From assembly GCA_035622755.1 (NCBI GenBank), contig DASPUU010000182.1, positions 1-7,727 of the forward strand: 7,727 bases of DNA, written 5' to 3'. Position numbers and translations under genes: made by a program. The notes under the pieces were generated by a model. That model was not told where the DNA came from. It was given only the letters and a program-made list of their open reading frames with translations, and did not search any database. The DNA comes from JADGRA01 sp035622755 (GTDB taxonomy: Bacteria > Myxococcota > Myxococcia > Myxococcales > Myxococcaceae). Of the stretch, positions 7,003-7,727 are shown one piece after another; the first letter of the stretch is position 1; the number at the start of each line of letters is the position of its first letter.

Positions 7003-7248
7003 TCAGCGGTGAGCGATGGGCGCAGGATGGGCCGGCACCGCCACCAGCGCGCCCCGGATCTTGCTGTCAAACTCCGGCCCCGGCACCCGCGCCACTTCGG
7101 CCGCTGCGGCGCTGCCCGGCGCCACCGGCGCGAGGTAGCTGCCGAGCAGCGTCCCGCCGGCGAGGCAGAAGACGAGGAGCGGCAGCGCTCCGAGGACCTC
7201 GGTGCGGGGCGCACGGCGCGCGGACTGGAACAGCTCGTGGGATGACAT
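7003..7248 (-). CDS. Small single-span membrane protein, function unknown
   Basis: An 81-residue protein I do not recognise. Residues 1-17 are polar with three arginines and residues 18-43 are one hydrophobic span (LGALPLLVFCLAGGTLLGSYLAPVA). The remainder is Ala/Pro-rich, mildly polar and ends in PIAHR. The charge distribution predicts the N terminus inside and a short tail of about 38 residues outside; an uncleaved anchor or a signal-peptide-like start are both possible. The gene is supported by a near-perfect AGGAGG 6 nt before the ATG, by lack of overlap with its neighbours and by tight spacing (57 nt after the SpoIID-like gene, 19 nt before gst). The competing frame starting at 7309 is arginine/proline-rich and much less protein-like. 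No function is assigned. Confidence 0.72.
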   Translation of the reverse strand: MSSHELFQSARRAPRTEVLGALPLLVFCLAGGTLLGSYLAPVAPGSAAAAEVARVPGPEFDSKIRGALVAVPAHPAPIAHR

Positions 7249-7254
7249 GATGGA

Positions 7255-7260
7255 CCTCCT
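7255..7260 (-). promoter_or_regulatory. Strong ribosome binding site of the small membrane protein gene
   Basis: AGGAGG on the minus strand lies 6 nt before the ATG at 7248. It is the best Shine-Dalgarno match in the window and the main reason to accept the 81-residue gene. Confidence 0.75.
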
Positions 7261-7305
7261 GGTCCCCAGGGAGTGGCCGGAAGGCCCTCCGGGGTGACAG
7301 GAGAC

Positions 7306-7725
7306 TCATCGCCCGGCCGTCGGGAGGCGCTCCGGTTCCTGCCGCCGAAGTCCGGTCAGCGCCGCGGCGTCGGTCAGGACGGCGAGGGGGAAGTAGTGGG
7401 CGAGGATGGCGCGGTGGCTCTCCCCCCGTGCGGCGAGCCGCGCCGCGCCCGCCTGGCAGAGGCCGAGCCCGTGCCCGAGCCCGGAGCCGTGCACGCGCAC
7501 CCGTGCGCCGAGGGGCTCGAGCCGGAAGCGCCCGCTCCGAACCCTCCCCCACCCCAGGGCCCGGTCCAGCGCCCGCGCCACCGCGTCGCCGCTCGCGGCA
7601 CGACCGGTCGCGCGCTCCACGACCACGAGGGCATACCCACCCGTACCGGGAATGACCTGGAGGCCGAGCGGATCCGCATCGAGGAGAAGCCGGGGTCCGA
7701 GGAGCGGGGCGAGGGCCGAGCGAGC
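7306..7725 (-). CDS. SpoIID/LytB-domain protein, C-terminal part (start outside window)
   Basis: The last 139 residues of a longer protein. The frame is open through the right edge, and the GTG at 7626 is an internal Val within the strand YALVVVERATGR, so it is not the start. Residues 79-112 carry the family signature: HGSGLGHGLGLCQAGAARLA followed by RAILAHYFP, matching the GxGHGxGxxQxGAxxMA...IlxhYYP end of SpoIID/LytB domains. Cys90 takes the variable position before the conserved Gln. Known SpoIID acts outside the cytoplasmic membrane as a peptidoglycan lytic transglycosylase that cuts glycan strands lacking side peptides. Its catalytic glutamate lies N-terminally, so it is not visible here and activity cannot be judged. 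About 27 residues follow the signature (TDAAALTGLRRQEPERLPTAGR). It is the first gene of the visible minus-strand group, 57 nt before the small membrane protein. Homologues occur in many non-sporulating Gram-negatives, so sporulation is not implied. Confidence 0.85.
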   Translation of the reverse strand, partial: ARSALAPLLGPRLLLDADPLGLQVIPGTGGYALVVVERATGRAASGDAVARALDRALGWGRVRSGRFRLEPLGARVRVHGSGLGHGLGLCQAGAARLAARGESHRAILAHYFPLAVLTDAAALTGLRRQEPERLPTAGR

Positions 7726-7727
7726 CA

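Noticed and set aside
6984..7214. N-terminal extension of the GST
   Set aside because: Arg/Ser-rich shadow of the small membrane gene; the family fold begins at the ATG at 6983 with AAGGAG upstream.
6297..7250. Plus-strand open frame opposite gst and the small gene
   Set aside because: No recognisable domain and a composition typical of antisense shadow; the GST on the other strand has clear family motifs.
7277..7292. Small inverted repeat CCGGA / TCCGG in the gap after the SpoIID-like gene
   Set aside because: Only five pairs and no T-run; expected by chance at this base composition.
7067..7309. Frame starting at 7309 and overlapping the SpoIID-like stop as ATGA
   Set aside because: The overlap is attractive, but the product is Arg/Pro/Ala-rich without structure-like features and clashes with the better-supported 81-residue gene.

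Overview
This is a very GC-rich (about 70% or more by eye), tightly packed bacterial stretch. Nearly every third codon position is G or C. Gene content and codon habit fit a high-GC proteobacterium or myxobacterium-like lineage (for example Anaeromyxobacter relatives), but no marker gene fixes the taxonomy, so this is an inference. Seven protein genes are visible, in two convergent groups. I found no RNA genes, insertion sequences, CRISPR arrays, attachment sites or origins, and no gene-free stretch longer than about 60 bases.

Left half, plus strand (2-5219): a three-gene operon in which each start codon overlaps the previous stop as GTGA. The first gene is cut by the left window edge. It encodes a fused lipid enzyme: an acyl-activating AMP-forming ligase, then an acyl carrier protein domain with its phosphopantetheine serine, then a PlsC-type glycerolipid acyltransferase. 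The second gene is an extended SDR NAD(P)-dependent reductase/epimerase with intact GxxGxxG and YxxxK motifs. The third is a polytopic GT-C glycosyltransferase of the ArnT/PMT (GT39) kind. Together they look like an envelope lipid module: a fatty acid is activated, held on the built-in carrier and esterified to a glycerolipid. The SDR would process a sugar or lipid intermediate, and the GT-C enzyme would glycosylate an envelope acceptor from a polyprenyl-phosphate sugar. The individual families are secure; the joint pathway is inferred.

Junction (5220-5247): a 28-bp convergent gap filled by a 19-nt hairpin. A second hairpin of the same dimensions lies just inside the 3' end of ada.

Right half, minus strand (5248-7727): in transcription order, the C-terminal part of a SpoIID/LytB-domain protein (open at the right window edge), an 81-residue single-span membrane protein of unknown function, a glutathione S-transferase and a full-length Ada DNA-alkylation repair/response protein. 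Spacings are 57 bp, 19 bp and a TGATG overlap, so the last three look co-transcribed. The GST plus Ada pairing suggests defence against electrophiles and alkylating agents; the small protein and SpoIID protein have no evident link to that role.
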